From Candidatus Gastranaerophilales bacterium (GTDB lineage Bacteria > Cyanobacteriota > Vampirovibrionia > Gastranaerophilales > Gastranaerophilaceae), in NCBI GenBank assembly GCA_944323255.1, contig CALURU010000002.1:62001-126000 (forward strand): a DNA stretch of 64,000 nucleotides, in the 5' to 3' direction. The position numbers were made by a program, and so were the translations under genes. The notes below the pieces were generated by a model. It was not told the DNA's origin, did no database searches, and saw only the letters and a list, made by a program, of their open reading frames with translations. Each line of letters begins with the position of its first letter. Position 1 is the first letter of the stretch. Positions 53,695-61,532 of this stretch are shown piece after piece.

Positions 53695-54165
53695 CTATTG
53701 ATAGAGAATTTTATTTACTTCATCATTATTAAAGCCTTGAACTTCACTTCTATATCCAATAACTTTTTCAACAATATCATTAGCCAAATCTGTCATTCTG
53801 CTCTTCAAGCCTTCCTTAGTTTCGTTAGAAAGATTAATAAGCCCTTCATATGCTCTGTTAAACTCTCCTTCTGCACTTGCTTGAGCTTGTTTTACAATAT
53901 CATCCTTTTGTGACTTGTATGCGTCAACAGATTTTGAATATTTGCTCTTCGCATCATTTCTGGCTCCTTTTAATTTTTCTTCCTTTTGAGCAGAAATCGC
54001 ATCAACTTTTTTATGATTTTCATCTGCAGCTTGTAGATTCTCATCAACAAAAGCCCGCCTTTGAGCAACGATTCTCAACATTGGTTCATAGAGAATTTTA
54101 TTCATCAAAAAGACAAATATTATAAATGATATTATTGTTACTAAAAAAGTTGCGTTAAATTCCAT
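53695..54165 (-). CDS. atpF: ATP synthase b' subunit
   Basis: 156-aa second b-type stalk subunit: membrane helix at the N-terminus (FLVTIISFIIFVFLMNKILY), then PMLRIVAQRRAFVDENL and a long coiled coil, typical of b'. I start at the ATG at 54165 rather than 54192 because MEFNATF matches the family and the SD AAAGG lies 9 bases before it. That SD is supplied by the last unit of the 100-bp tandem array. Confidence 0.9.
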   Translation of the reverse strand: MEFNATFLVTIISFIIFVFLMNKILYEPMLRIVAQRRAFVDENLQAADENHKKVDAISAQKEEKLKGARNDAKSKYSKSVDAYKSQKDDIVKQAQASAEGEFNRAYEGLINLSNETKEGLKSRMTDLANDIVEKVIGYRSEVQGFNNDEVNKILYQ

Positions 54166-54170
54166 TTTTT

Positions 54171-54570
54171 TTAACCTTTGTGCGGGTGACATCCCGCTGA
54201 ACTACTAACCTGTTTTGTACCAACCGGTCACCCTTTTGATCAAACTACTGACTTATTTGCACCTGTTAATTTAACCTTTGTACGGGTGACATCCCGCTGC
54301 ACTACTAACCTCTTTTGTATCTACCGGTCTCCCTTTTGATCAAACTACTGACTTATTTGCACCTGTTAATTTAACCTTTGTACGGGTGACATCCCGCTGC
54401 ACTACTAACCTCTTTTGTATCTACCGGTCTCCCTTTTGATCAAACTACTGACTTATTTGCACCTGTTAATTTAACCTTTGTACGGGTGACATCCCGCTGT
54501 ACTACTAACCTGTTTTGTACCTGCCGGTCACCCTTTTGATCAAACTACTGACATACTTGTACAGGTTCTT
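54171..54570. repeat. Four tandem 100-bp repeats between the c and b' subunit genes
   Basis: Units at 54171-54270, 54271-54370, 54371-54470 and 54471-54570. Units 2 and 3 are identical; 1 and 4 differ at several positions. Each carries GGGTGACATCCCG, an inner CGGG/CCCG hairpin, and a TTTGATCAAA palindrome. GGGTGAC can pair with GTCACCC in units 1 and 4. On the mRNA strand each unit ends CAAAGGTTAA, the SD context of the b' gene. A degenerate fifth hairpin (GGGAG/CTCCC) follows at 54580-54620. Confidence 0.95.
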
Positions 54571-54631
54571 TTACCTTTTGGGAGGGAGATATCAGGCTTA
54601 TAGCTTACCAATCTCCCACTTGAAACTTTCA

Positions 54632-54712
54632 AGATTTACCCCTGAAAATTTACCCCGAGGATTTACCCCTGAAAATTTACCCCGAGGATTTACCCCTGAG
54701 GATTTACCCCCT
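54632..54712. repeat. Short tandem array of GGGGTAAAT (minus strand)
   Basis: Six copies of ATTTACCCC (plus strand) at 13-14 base spacing, alternating TGAAA and GAG linkers in a 27-bp higher-order unit. It reaches the stop region of the c subunit gene. On the transcribed strand this is a series of G4 runs with 9- to 10-base loops. Confidence 0.88.
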
Positions 54713-54956
54713 AGCCCATCATACCTGATAATTTCATACCGATAACTAAAGCGTAAATTGCACAAGCTTCCGCAAGAGCTGCACCAACAAGGAAGAAACC
54801 TACTGCTTTACCTGCGATTTCTGGCTGTCTTGAAATCGCATCCATCAAACCTTTTGTTGCAACACCAATACCAAGACCGGCACCGATTGCACCAAAACCC
54901 ATGGCAATACCTGCACCTAATTGTGCTAAATCAGAAATTGTTTTTACGTCTTCCAT
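54711..54956 (-). CDS. atpE: ATP synthase c subunit
   Basis: 81-aa ring subunit with two membrane helices: glycine-rich GAGIAMGFGAIGAGLGIG, polar loop SRQPE, then FFLVGAALAEACAIYALVIG containing the ion-binding Glu. The residue after Glu is Ala, not Ser/Thr, and the first helix lacks the Na+-type Gln, so proton coupling is likely (inference). Start at 54956, where SD AGAAGGAGA is well placed; a longer frame to 55010 lacks an SD. Confidence 0.94.
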   Translation of the reverse strand: MEDVKTISDLAQLGAGIAMGFGAIGAGLGIGVATKGLMDAISRQPEIAGKAVGFFLVGAALAEACAIYALVIGMKLSGMMG

Positions 54957-55050
54957 CTTATTTCTCCTTCTTTTAATTACCAAACTTTTTGTTTCTATTT
55001 TTCTATGCACCTATTGAACAAAATACCAACAGGTTCATCTTCTATGTTTA

Positions 55051-55746
55051 TCAATGCTCTTCATTTACTGCTGTTGCAATATAAACTGTTGTTAGCATTG
55101 TGAATACCAGTGCCTGTACGCAGGCTACTAAAATTTCAAAAAACATTATCGGAAGAGGTAGACCCCAAGCGCATAATCCTAGCAATGCTGTAATAAGGAT
55201 TTCTCCAGCCAGAATATTTCCAAAAAGTCGTAATGCAAGCGTTAATGGTCTTGTGAATAACTCCAATATTTCAACAAGCATTGAAATTATTCCGACAAAT
55301 GAAAATTCATGTAATAAAAATTTTCCTTTTTTCTTAATTAATCCTGCTGTTACGTAGTATACAAGTACTATTATTGCAAGCCCTGCAGTTAAATTTATGT
55401 CATTTGTAGGAGAAGCAAGTTCTCCATGTTTAAGTTGTAACATCTTGAATGGTAATTGACCCATAAGATTTGCAGTTACTATAAACAAAAATAATGATGC
55501 AATAAGCGGAAAATGCTTTTTCCCCTCTTTTGGCATCATACCTGTAACCAAATCTGAAAAATATCCTAAAATATTTTCAAACACTAACTGAAGTTTGGTT
55601 GGAAATATTGTAAGTTTACGGGTTGCAATAAAAGAAACAATTAACAGGAAAAGCATTGCAGCCCACATTGTAATCAAAGTATCCATATTGAATGCCATAG
55701 AATGCCCGGCTATTACTTTATTTACAATCCAATGTCCTTCACTCAT
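55051..55746 (-). CDS. atpB: ATP synthase a subunit
   Basis: 231-aa integral membrane subunit forming the ion half-channels. The essential Arg lies in FTRPLTLALRLFGNILAGEIL. Five or six membrane helices. N-terminal GHSMAFNMDTL. First gene of the operon; the atpI gene that precedes it in many cyanobacteria is missing. SD AGAGG before the ATG. Confidence 0.95.
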   Translation of the reverse strand: MSEGHWIVNKVIAGHSMAFNMDTLITMWAAMLFLLIVSFIATRKLTIFPTKLQLVFENILGYFSDLVTGMMPKEGKKHFPLIASLFLFIVTANLMGQLPFKMLQLKHGELASPTNDINLTAGLAIIVLVYYVTAGLIKKKGKFLLHEFSFVGIISMLVEILELFTRPLTLALRLFGNILAGEILITALLGLCAWGLPLPIMFFEILVACVQALVFTMLTTVYIATAVNEEH

Positions 55747-55828
55747 TGAATAACCTCTCTTCTGTTAAATAGAAACCCCATTTCCCTTTTTGTGAATGAA
55801 TACTTTCTTTCACCTCTTTATGCATTGA

Positions 55829-55857
55829 ATGTTAGCACAAAAAAAAATGTTATGCAA
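55829..55857 (-). promoter_or_regulatory. Promoter of the ATP synthase operon
   Basis: On the minus strand: TTGCAT (55857-55852), 17-bp spacer, TAACAT (55834-55829). About 75-base leader to atpB. It separates the operon from the DUF2997 gene upstream. Confidence 0.65.
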
Positions 55858-55865
55858 CGAATTTT

Positions 55866-56075
55866 TTAATCCAATCTTATTTCTGCATTTTCACAATTGA
55901 TAATTTGTGTTTCTGTTTCGTAGTATTCATCTTTTAATTCTGTTTTGGAAATTTTTACCTCGGTAAGTTTTTGCAACAGCTTGATATAATCAAGGCATTC
56001 CTTGCCTTTTACTCCTACTGTTTCCATTTCTATTTCACCGTTTGGACGCAGTCTTATTTTTAACTTTTTTGTCAT
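55866..56075 (-). CDS. DUF2997 family protein
   Basis: 69-aa protein of the DUF2997 family: RLRPNGEIEMETVGVKGKEC, then DEYYETETQI. In cyanobacteria such genes sit beside ycf35. Function unknown. The start is 3 bases after the stop of the DUF1257-like gene, so the two are coupled. Last gene of the radical SAM/AAA+ set. Confidence 0.85.
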   Translation of the reverse strand: MTKKLKIRLRPNGEIEMETVGVKGKECLDYIKLLQKLTEVKISKTELKDEYYETETQIINCENAEIRLD

Positions 56076-56078
56076 TTT

Positions 56079-56603
56079 TTACTCCAAATTAATTGTTAAC
56101 ACGATCGTATTATCATCGCAAACTTCTTCATTTTCTATTTGCAAGTTATTTTCTTTGAGTCTTGCTACTATGTTATTATAACTTTCTTCCTGAACATTTA
56201 CCGAATATTCATTATTTAATGCATTTAAAGTTGGTCCAATATCGTCTGAATCAAGGGCTTTAATTATAACATAATAAGGTTTATTAGCATTTGTGCGTTC
56301 AAAATTTAATTCGTAATGACCGGAATAGCATTTAATTTGTCCGTACTCATTTTCACTAAGCCCTCTTACTCCATGCTCGGTTAAAGTTTTTATCAATAAA
56401 TATTTATCCATAAATGGTGTTTCAAGGGTTTTTTCTATGAAATGCTTTTCAGATATTATCTGAATATTATCGCAAGCAATTTCCGGTTTTTCTTTAATTT
56501 CATTCTCTACAGACATCTCGTTTGCAGCAGCAATACCAACCTTTACAATATTCCCTGCTACCCATGCCAGTGCAATTGGAAGTGCTAGTACTGTACAAGA
56601 CAT
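56079..56603 (-). CDS. Ycf35-like (DUF1257) protein with N-terminal hydrophobic segment
   Basis: 174-aa protein. The C-terminal 100 residues match the pattern of DUF1257/Ycf35 (LIKTLTEHGVRGL, YSGHYELNFER, SYNNIVARLKENNLQIENEE). Unlike the usual 120-residue Ycf35, it has an extra N-terminal part with a possible membrane helix (CTVLALPIALAWVAGNIVKV). Position beside DUF2997 and a Ycf46-like AAA+ protein supports the call. Ycf35 function is not established. Confidence 0.68.
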   Translation of the reverse strand: MSCTVLALPIALAWVAGNIVKVGIAAANEMSVENEIKEKPEIACDNIQIISEKHFIEKTLETPFMDKYLLIKTLTEHGVRGLSENEYGQIKCYSGHYELNFERTNANKPYYVIIKALDSDDIGPTLNALNNEYSVNVQEESYNNIVARLKENNLQIENEEVCDDNTIVLTINLE

Positions 56604-56618
56604 AATTTTTTCTCCTTA

Positions 56619-58232
56619 TTAAAAATCTAACGTTCTTCCGCCTCTTGAAGCAGCAATATTTTCTTCGTTATCTTCACGTTTATAGTGCTTCATATCAGAA
56701 ATTTTTGTTGCTGAAACCGCTCTAACATTTGCCCATGCTCTAAGAGCAAGAATTTGTTCTCTCTGCGTCATTGAAAGCGGAACCGTATTTGCGATATTTT
56801 TTTCAAGATCTTCAAATCTTAACGGTCTGTTTTCAAAAAACGCATCACAAAGAGATGATACAACAACCTGTTCTATTTCTGACCCGATAAAACCTTCTGT
56901 CATTTTAGCAAGCAAGGTGCAAATATTCTTTACTCCGGCAATTTCACTTGCGACTTCTTTGTCCTTGAGGCGTTTTTCCAGATGCAGTTTGAAAATTTCT
57001 TTTCTTTCAGCAAGTGTTGGAAGATCTACAAAAAATATTTCATCAAAACGTCCTTTTCTCAAAAGTTCAGGCGGAAGATTATTTATATTATTTGCTGTAG
57101 CGATAACAAAAACAGGTGCTTCTTTTTCCTGCATCCACGTTAAAAACTGACCGAATATTCTTGAAGAAACTCCGCTGTCACCATTAGATCCGACTCCGCT
57201 TAAACCTTTTTCGATTTCATCTATCCAGAGAATTGAAGGAGCAACAGCTTCAGCTGTCGCAAGTGCTCTTCGCATATTTTCTTCCGAGCTTCCGACAAGA
57301 CCGGAGAAAACTTTTCCGAAGTCCAGTTTCAAAAGCGGAAGCTGCCAGATTTTACTCATTGCTTTTGCTGTTAAACTCTTACCGCAGCCCGGAACTCCGG
57401 TTACTAAAACACCTTTTGGTGCCGGAATGCAATATTTCTTTGCACTCTCCGACCAGGAATTATTTCTCTTTAAAAGCCAGTTTTTTAAATTATCCAAACC
57501 GCCTATATCTTTAAGAGAATAATCTGATTGGATAAATTCCAGAATACCGGATTTTTTTATTACCTGAACTTTTTCTTGCAAAATAACCGGCAAATCCTTT
57601 ATATCAATTTTACCGTCATTAACCATAGCAAGAGCAAATGCACTTTCTGCTTCCTGTAAAGTAAGTCCTAAAGCTCCCTTGCACAATTTATCTTTGTCTT
57701 CGTCAGACAGATTGGCTTCTATTCCGGAATTCTGTTTTAACATGTTATCAAACTTCGCCCTTATTTCTTTCAAGTTAGGGAGCGGAAAATCAAAAATTGT
57801 AATCTCTTTTTGCAGAGCTTCCGGTATAAGAAGTTCTGGTGAAATAAAAAATATAGTTTTTCTAAAAGTTCCAAGTTTTAAATCAGGAATAATATCTCTG
57901 ATTTTCCTTATTACATTATAGTCAGGAGCTCTGTTTTTAGGTCCGAAATTTACGTAAAAATCATATAAAATAAATACTGCATCTTTGTCGTATCTTCTAA
58001 TATATTCTAACATTTTACAAGGACAGGTTGTGTCAGCAATGGTTTTATTTGTTGTGTCATTGTGAAGTCCGTTTGTCTGAGTCCAGCTGAAAACCTCTCT
58101 CTCATATTTTACTTGCTTTACATCAGTTACAACAGACTTAATGTACTTTGTGACTCTGTCTTCTTCAAAAGTTGAAATATAAATAAGAGGAAATCTTGCT
58201 CTTATTAAGTTTGATAATTTGTATGCACACAT
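56619..58232 (-). CDS. Ycf46-like AAA+ ATPase
   Basis: 537-aa AAA+ protein. The N-terminal 230 residues match the Ycf46 pattern (RARFPLIYISTFEEDRV, then AVFILYDFY). The AAA core has Walker A GVPGCGKS (279-286), Walker B SILWIDEIE (333-341), sensor-1 ATANNINNLP and Arg finger RKGRFDEIFFVDLP. It is a likely remodelling motor, perhaps for the adjacent radical SAM protein or a membrane target; this is inferred from linkage only. 15-base gap to the DUF1257-like gene. Confidence 0.9.
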   Translation of the reverse strand: MCAYKLSNLIRARFPLIYISTFEEDRVTKYIKSVVTDVKQVKYEREVFSWTQTNGLHNDTTNKTIADTTCPCKMLEYIRRYDKDAVFILYDFYVNFGPKNRAPDYNVIRKIRDIIPDLKLGTFRKTIFFISPELLIPEALQKEITIFDFPLPNLKEIRAKFDNMLKQNSGIEANLSDEDKDKLCKGALGLTLQEAESAFALAMVNDGKIDIKDLPVILQEKVQVIKKSGILEFIQSDYSLKDIGGLDNLKNWLLKRNNSWSESAKKYCIPAPKGVLVTGVPGCGKSLTAKAMSKIWQLPLLKLDFGKVFSGLVGSSEENMRRALATAEAVAPSILWIDEIEKGLSGVGSNGDSGVSSRIFGQFLTWMQEKEAPVFVIATANNINNLPPELLRKGRFDEIFFVDLPTLAERKEIFKLHLEKRLKDKEVASEIAGVKNICTLLAKMTEGFIGSEIEQVVVSSLCDAFFENRPLRFEDLEKNIANTVPLSMTQREQILALRAWANVRAVSATKISDMKHYKREDNEENIAASRGGRTLDF

Positions 58233-58260
58233 AGAATAATCCTTTTTTTTATTATTTATA

Positions 58261-58854
58261 TCATTTATTAAGAGTTGCTAAATCAATCTTTTGCAGTATC
58301 TCATCAAAATTTCCCATTCCGTTCATAAAAATAACACCGTTTTTTGAGATATTTACTTCCACTTTATTTTTATATTTCTCAAAAATTTCTTCATTATACC
58401 TGTTTGTCAAAAAATGGTACCTTTGATTGGAAGAGCCGCACCAGGGACGGGAGTAATCAACAAGTTCAAGCTTAAATTCCCCATCGATTAATAGATCAAT
58501 ATTATCGAGAAGAAGCCGATTTTTCTCTTCTTGTCTAAGTTCTTCCAATAAAAATCCACTAAAACATAAAACGCTCAACCCAAGCTTTTGAACCTCTTTC
58601 GCAATGAACCCAAGAGCTTCTGCCTGCTCAAAGGGCTCGCCGCCCAAGAATGTCACACCCTCAATATTTTTTTGTGACTTAATATCCTCAATAATATCTT
58701 CTACATCAATTAAAATTCCACCGGTATGTGACCAGGTGTGGACTGCCTGACAGCCTTTGCAATGTCTCGAACACCCTTGAGTCCAAATACAATAACGAAC
58801 TCCGGGCCCCTCAACTTTTGTTGTCTTTAAAATATTAAATACCCTTAATTTCAA
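58261..58854 (-). CDS. Radical SAM activase-like protein (NrdG-like)
   Basis: 197-aa radical SAM enzyme of the short glycyl-radical-activase type. The 4Fe-4S motif CxxxCxxC is C28, C32, C35 in GCSRHCKGC; the SAM-binding GG pair is in FLGGEPFEQAEAL. It resembles the activase of anaerobic ribonucleotide reductase, but no nrdD lies nearby, and linkage to Ycf46/Ycf35-like genes points to another substrate. Start is a TTG at 58854 with a weak SD, 8 bases after a 43-aa gene. Confidence 0.9.
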   Translation of the reverse strand: MKLRVFNILKTTKVEGPGVRYCIWTQGCSRHCKGCQAVHTWSHTGGILIDVEDIIEDIKSQKNIEGVTFLGGEPFEQAEALGFIAKEVQKLGLSVLCFSGFLLEELRQEEKNRLLLDNIDLLIDGEFKLELVDYSRPWCGSSNQRYHFLTNRYNEEIFEKYKNKVEVNISKNGVIFMNGMGNFDEILQKIDLATLNK

Positions 58855-58862
58855 TACAAACC

Positions 58863-58994
58863 CTACTTTTTTAAACCCGAAAAGAAATTTTCTTTTATAA
58901 ACTTATACAAATAAAATAATGATGCAAAAATTATTATACTCCAGAATAAACAAATTGAAATATTATTATCCAAATACCTGAAAGGCGAAAACAT
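58863..58994 (-). CDS. Small membrane protein, 43 aa
   Basis: Frame of 43 codons between the 58-aa gene and the radical SAM gene. Product: short N-terminus, one membrane helix (about 13-30, ICLFWSIIIFASLFYLY), basic tail ending SGLKK. SD AGGA lies 7 bases before the ATG, inside the end of the preceding gene; the stop of that gene is one base away. Position and overlap argue strongly for a real gene. Confidence 0.68.
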   Translation of the reverse strand: MFSPFRYLDNNISICLFWSIIIFASLFYLYKFIKENFFSGLKK

Positions 58995-58995
58995 G

Positions 58996-59172
58996 TTATT
59001 TCCTCATAAAAAATCTTATAATTTTTCTAATTGCATACTCCTCCGGGCAAGAAGCATCAGTCACATCTTTATCTTCATCATTAAACCTTGAATTTATCCA
59101 GGAAAAAAACATCCACCACCCAAAAACTCCTACTATTATTGTTGCAATAAGCTCAAAAAAAGAAAAATCCAT
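58996..59172 (-). CDS. Small membrane protein, 58 aa
   Basis: 58 codons, with the ATG directly next to the stop of the HhH protein gene (no gap). One N-terminal membrane helix (about 5-25, ELIATIIVGVFGWWMFFSW), then a charged segment NDEDKD, CPEEYA and a basic C-terminus ending FFMRK. No family recognised. Together with the 43-aa gene it fills what looks like a 318-base gap. Confidence 0.7.
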   Translation of the reverse strand: MDFSFFELIATIIVGVFGWWMFFSWINSRFNDEDKDVTDASCPEEYAIRKIIRFFMRK

Positions 59173-59934
59173 TTAAAAATCTATTCTCCTTTCTGTAGAA
59201 TGTTTTTCAGCTTCCTGTTCAGGTTTTTGTCCTGTATAAATAATTTTTCTTAACTGTTGCTGCATATGCGTTTGAATATTTAAGTCTGCAAAAAATTCTT
59301 CCACACTATTAAATCCGCCAACTTCATTACGCCTTTTTATCGCCTTTTTCGCCATTATAATGCTAACACCGGGAAGGGCTGTTAAATCTTCCTCTGTACA
59401 GTTATTAACATCTACACGATTCAGGTGAGCAGCAGGTGCAGTTGGTATTCTTTCTTCTACAGGTTTTTCAAATAATTTTTCTTCTATAATCAAGCTAAAA
59501 CGCCTGCAATCCTCAAGAAGACCATCATATGATTTATTATAATTAAAGGCTTTGCAAAACATATTCCAAACTTCTTCCCAATCGTGAACATTGGATTTTA
59601 AAACTTTAAAACATCTAAAAGCTCCGCCTTTTGTTTTTTCAAACCCCTCTATAGTCATTCCGTCCATACCAAGGGTTAAATAGCAATAAGAATTAGAAAG
59701 TTTTAAATCACGCCAAATGTCTTTATAAGGAGCAAGAAAAACTTTTGCCTTCTTTAGTGCAGTTTCTCTCCTGGAAGTTCGTCCATTCTCGACAGTTTTA
59801 TGCGGAAGATAAAACTTGAAAAACAAAAATGCCGCAAATAGCATAAGCATTGTTATTGCGGTTGGAATAGGGGCTATGCTTAAAAGCATAAAGCAGCATG
59901 CAAATAATAAACCTATTATACGATATTGAATCAA
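59173..59934 (-). CDS. Membrane protein with ComEA-like helix-hairpin-helix domain
   Basis: 253-aa protein: two N-terminal membrane helices (about 5-42), a middle domain of unknown type (WRDLKLSNSYCYLTLGMDGM), and a C-terminal HhH domain (about 175-230). That domain has VDVNNCTEEDLTALPGVSI and KRRNEVGGFNSVEEFF, close to the ComEA DNA-binding hairpin. It is probably membrane-anchored with the HhH part on the cytoplasmic or outer face. A link to DNA uptake is possible given comM at 17671, but the operon context points elsewhere. Confidence 0.78.
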   Translation of the reverse strand: MIQYRIIGLLFACCFMLLSIAPIPTAITMLMLFAAFLFFKFYLPHKTVENGRTSRRETALKKAKVFLAPYKDIWRDLKLSNSYCYLTLGMDGMTIEGFEKTKGGAFRCFKVLKSNVHDWEEVWNMFCKAFNYNKSYDGLLEDCRRFSLIIEEKLFEKPVEERIPTAPAAHLNRVDVNNCTEEDLTALPGVSIIMAKKAIKRRNEVGGFNSVEEFFADLNIQTHMQQQLRKIIYTGQKPEQEAEKHSTERRIDF

Positions 59935-59947
59935 TACAGACTCTCCT

Positions 59948-61075
59948 TTAACATATTGTAAATACTTTTCTGTAGTACAAACCGGCTCCTGCTATAGATA
60001 ATATTATATCCGGCATGAAAGCTGCTAGTACAGGAGGTAAAGAACCTGCTTCTCCAAAAGAAATAGAGAGAGCCCTTACAAGATAATACGCAAAGATTAT
60101 TAAAATGCTAAACAGGAAACCTCTGTTATATCTTACTCTCGGCGGAGTAATCGCAAGTGGTACACCTATTAAAACCAGTACAACCGTTGTTATAGGTAAT
60201 GCAATTTTATCAAATAAGCTGATTTCCAATTCCTGTCTATCTTCTATATCAGGTTTTGAAAGTACTTTACACAACTGTATAAAGTTATGCTGGTTTGCAA
60301 GATTTTTATCTAATTCTTTTGATAAATCCATGCCAAATTTTACATCTGTATTTTCAAAGAGAGTTGTGTCGAGAGTTTTACCACTGTCGGTTACCGTATA
60401 AATTGCGCCCTTTTGAAAGCTCCAGCCCCCGGGAGTTGTAGCACCTTCTCTTGCTTGAAGAATTTGAATAGTTCCATCTTTGGAAGCATCTAAAACGGTT
60501 ATATTGTGTAAAACTCCGTCTGTAGAATCTCCGACATAAAACAGTCTTTTTAAAAGACCATTTTCTTTGGTTTCTTTAAATGTAAAGTTTTGCTTTCCTT
60601 CTGGTACATTTTTCTGGCTGAAAGCAACTCCGGCAAGTTTTGTAGACAGTCTAGTAGAAAAAGGAACAACCGTTTCATTGATAACAAAGCTTACGCAGGA
60701 CATAACAATCGCAAAAATAAAAATAGGTTTTGCAATACGGTTAAGCCCGATGCCGCAGGCACGCATTACCGTGATTTCAGAATTCAAACTCAAGCCGTTA
60801 AGCGTCATAACCGTTGCAAGCAATACACCCATCGGAATTGTCATTACAAAAACCTCCGGCAAGTGAAGAATAATCATCAATATTGCATACTTAAACGGGA
60901 TTCCGTACATTGAAATCTGTTTGATTAAAGTGATAAAAGTATCTGACGCAAATATGATAGAAGTAAATACAAGCACACCCATTAAAAACATCTCAATTAC
61001 CTGCTTGAGGATGTATTTATCCAGATGTGTCATATTTTGTAATTTATAAATTAGATTCTTAATTAACTTTTTCAT
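59948..61075 (-). CDS. LptF/LptG family permease
   Basis: 375-aa permease of the YjgP/YjgQ family, which forms the membrane part of the lipopolysaccharide export complex with LptB. N-terminal LDKYILKQVIEMFLMGVLVF and MTIPMGVLLATVMTLNGLS, then a periplasmic beta-jellyroll, then C-terminal helices. Family proteins in cyanobacteria occur as a single LptF/G. The start could be the ATG at 61075, preceded by TATAAT about 20 bases upstream, or an inner one 14 codons later. First gene of the operon that runs to 55866. Confidence 0.88.
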   Translation of the reverse strand: MKKLIKNLIYKLQNMTHLDKYILKQVIEMFLMGVLVFTSIIFASDTFITLIKQISMYGIPFKYAILMIILHLPEVFVMTIPMGVLLATVMTLNGLSLNSEITVMRACGIGLNRIAKPIFIFAIVMSCVSFVINETVVPFSTRLSTKLAGVAFSQKNVPEGKQNFTFKETKENGLLKRLFYVGDSTDGVLHNITVLDASKDGTIQILQAREGATTPGGWSFQKGAIYTVTDSGKTLDTTLFENTDVKFGMDLSKELDKNLANQHNFIQLCKVLSKPDIEDRQELEISLFDKIALPITTVVLVLIGVPLAITPPRVRYNRGFLFSILIIFAYYLVRALSISFGEAGSLPPVLAAFMPDIILSIAGAGLYYRKVFTIC

Positions 61076-61119
61076 AAGCTCTTTTAATATATTATATCAA
61101 AAAGGTTTTACAGGGCAAA

Positions 61120-61245
61120 GGGGGGGGTAAATGTATTGAGTTGATAAGTGGAGCTACAAGTTTAGCGTTCTTGTATGCGGGGTAAATGTATTGAGTTGGT
61201 AAGTGGAGCTACAAGTTTAGCATCTTTAGTGCGGGGGCATTAAAA
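61120..61245 (+). repeat. Two copies of the G-run repeat family
   Basis: GGGGGGGGTAAATGTATTGAG followed by TTGATAAGTGGAGCTACAAG, then a second unit about 60 bases later. Related to the 55-bp array at 8278-8515. Confidence 0.75.
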
Positions 61246-61532
61246 ATATTGTGCGTTAATCTGAGTCCGACAACAATATAGGGGCGAAGAATCTCTATAA
61301 CTTTTCCAAAACGAGATTCTTCGGACTCACGTCCTCAGAATGACAGCACGTTTAGAAGTCTTGCTAACCCTCACCCCTTGAGGGAGAGGGTAGAATTTCT
61401 TAGCGAACTGTGTGAGCTTAGAAATTCGGGTGTGGGGTTTAATCTTAGAAAGAGTTATTGTCAGGTAAAACCTGACCTACATATTCTTTTTATTGTTGGG
61501 CATACTTGTCCAAGACTAAACCAACTAGATAT
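61246..61532. repeat. Mosaic of intergenic repeats
   Basis: GATTCTTCGGACTCACGTCC and AGAATGACA (61311-61346). Then a palindromic-family copy with GAATTTCT (61393-61400) and AGAAATTC (61419-61426). Then GTCAGGTAAAACCTGACCTACAT (61458-61480), the inverse of the hairpin at 8570-8590. No gene seen. Confidence 0.65.

Noticed and set aside
54171-54570. CRISPR array or protein-coding repeats in the atp operon
   Set aside because: 100-bp units lie head to tail without spacers. Frames through them are short, lack SDs and have no conserved pattern; 100 is not a multiple of three.
54515-54745. Plus-strand 76-codon frame over the repeats
   Set aside because: It runs antisense through two repeat arrays and into atpE; the apparent peptide repeats only reflect the DNA repeats.
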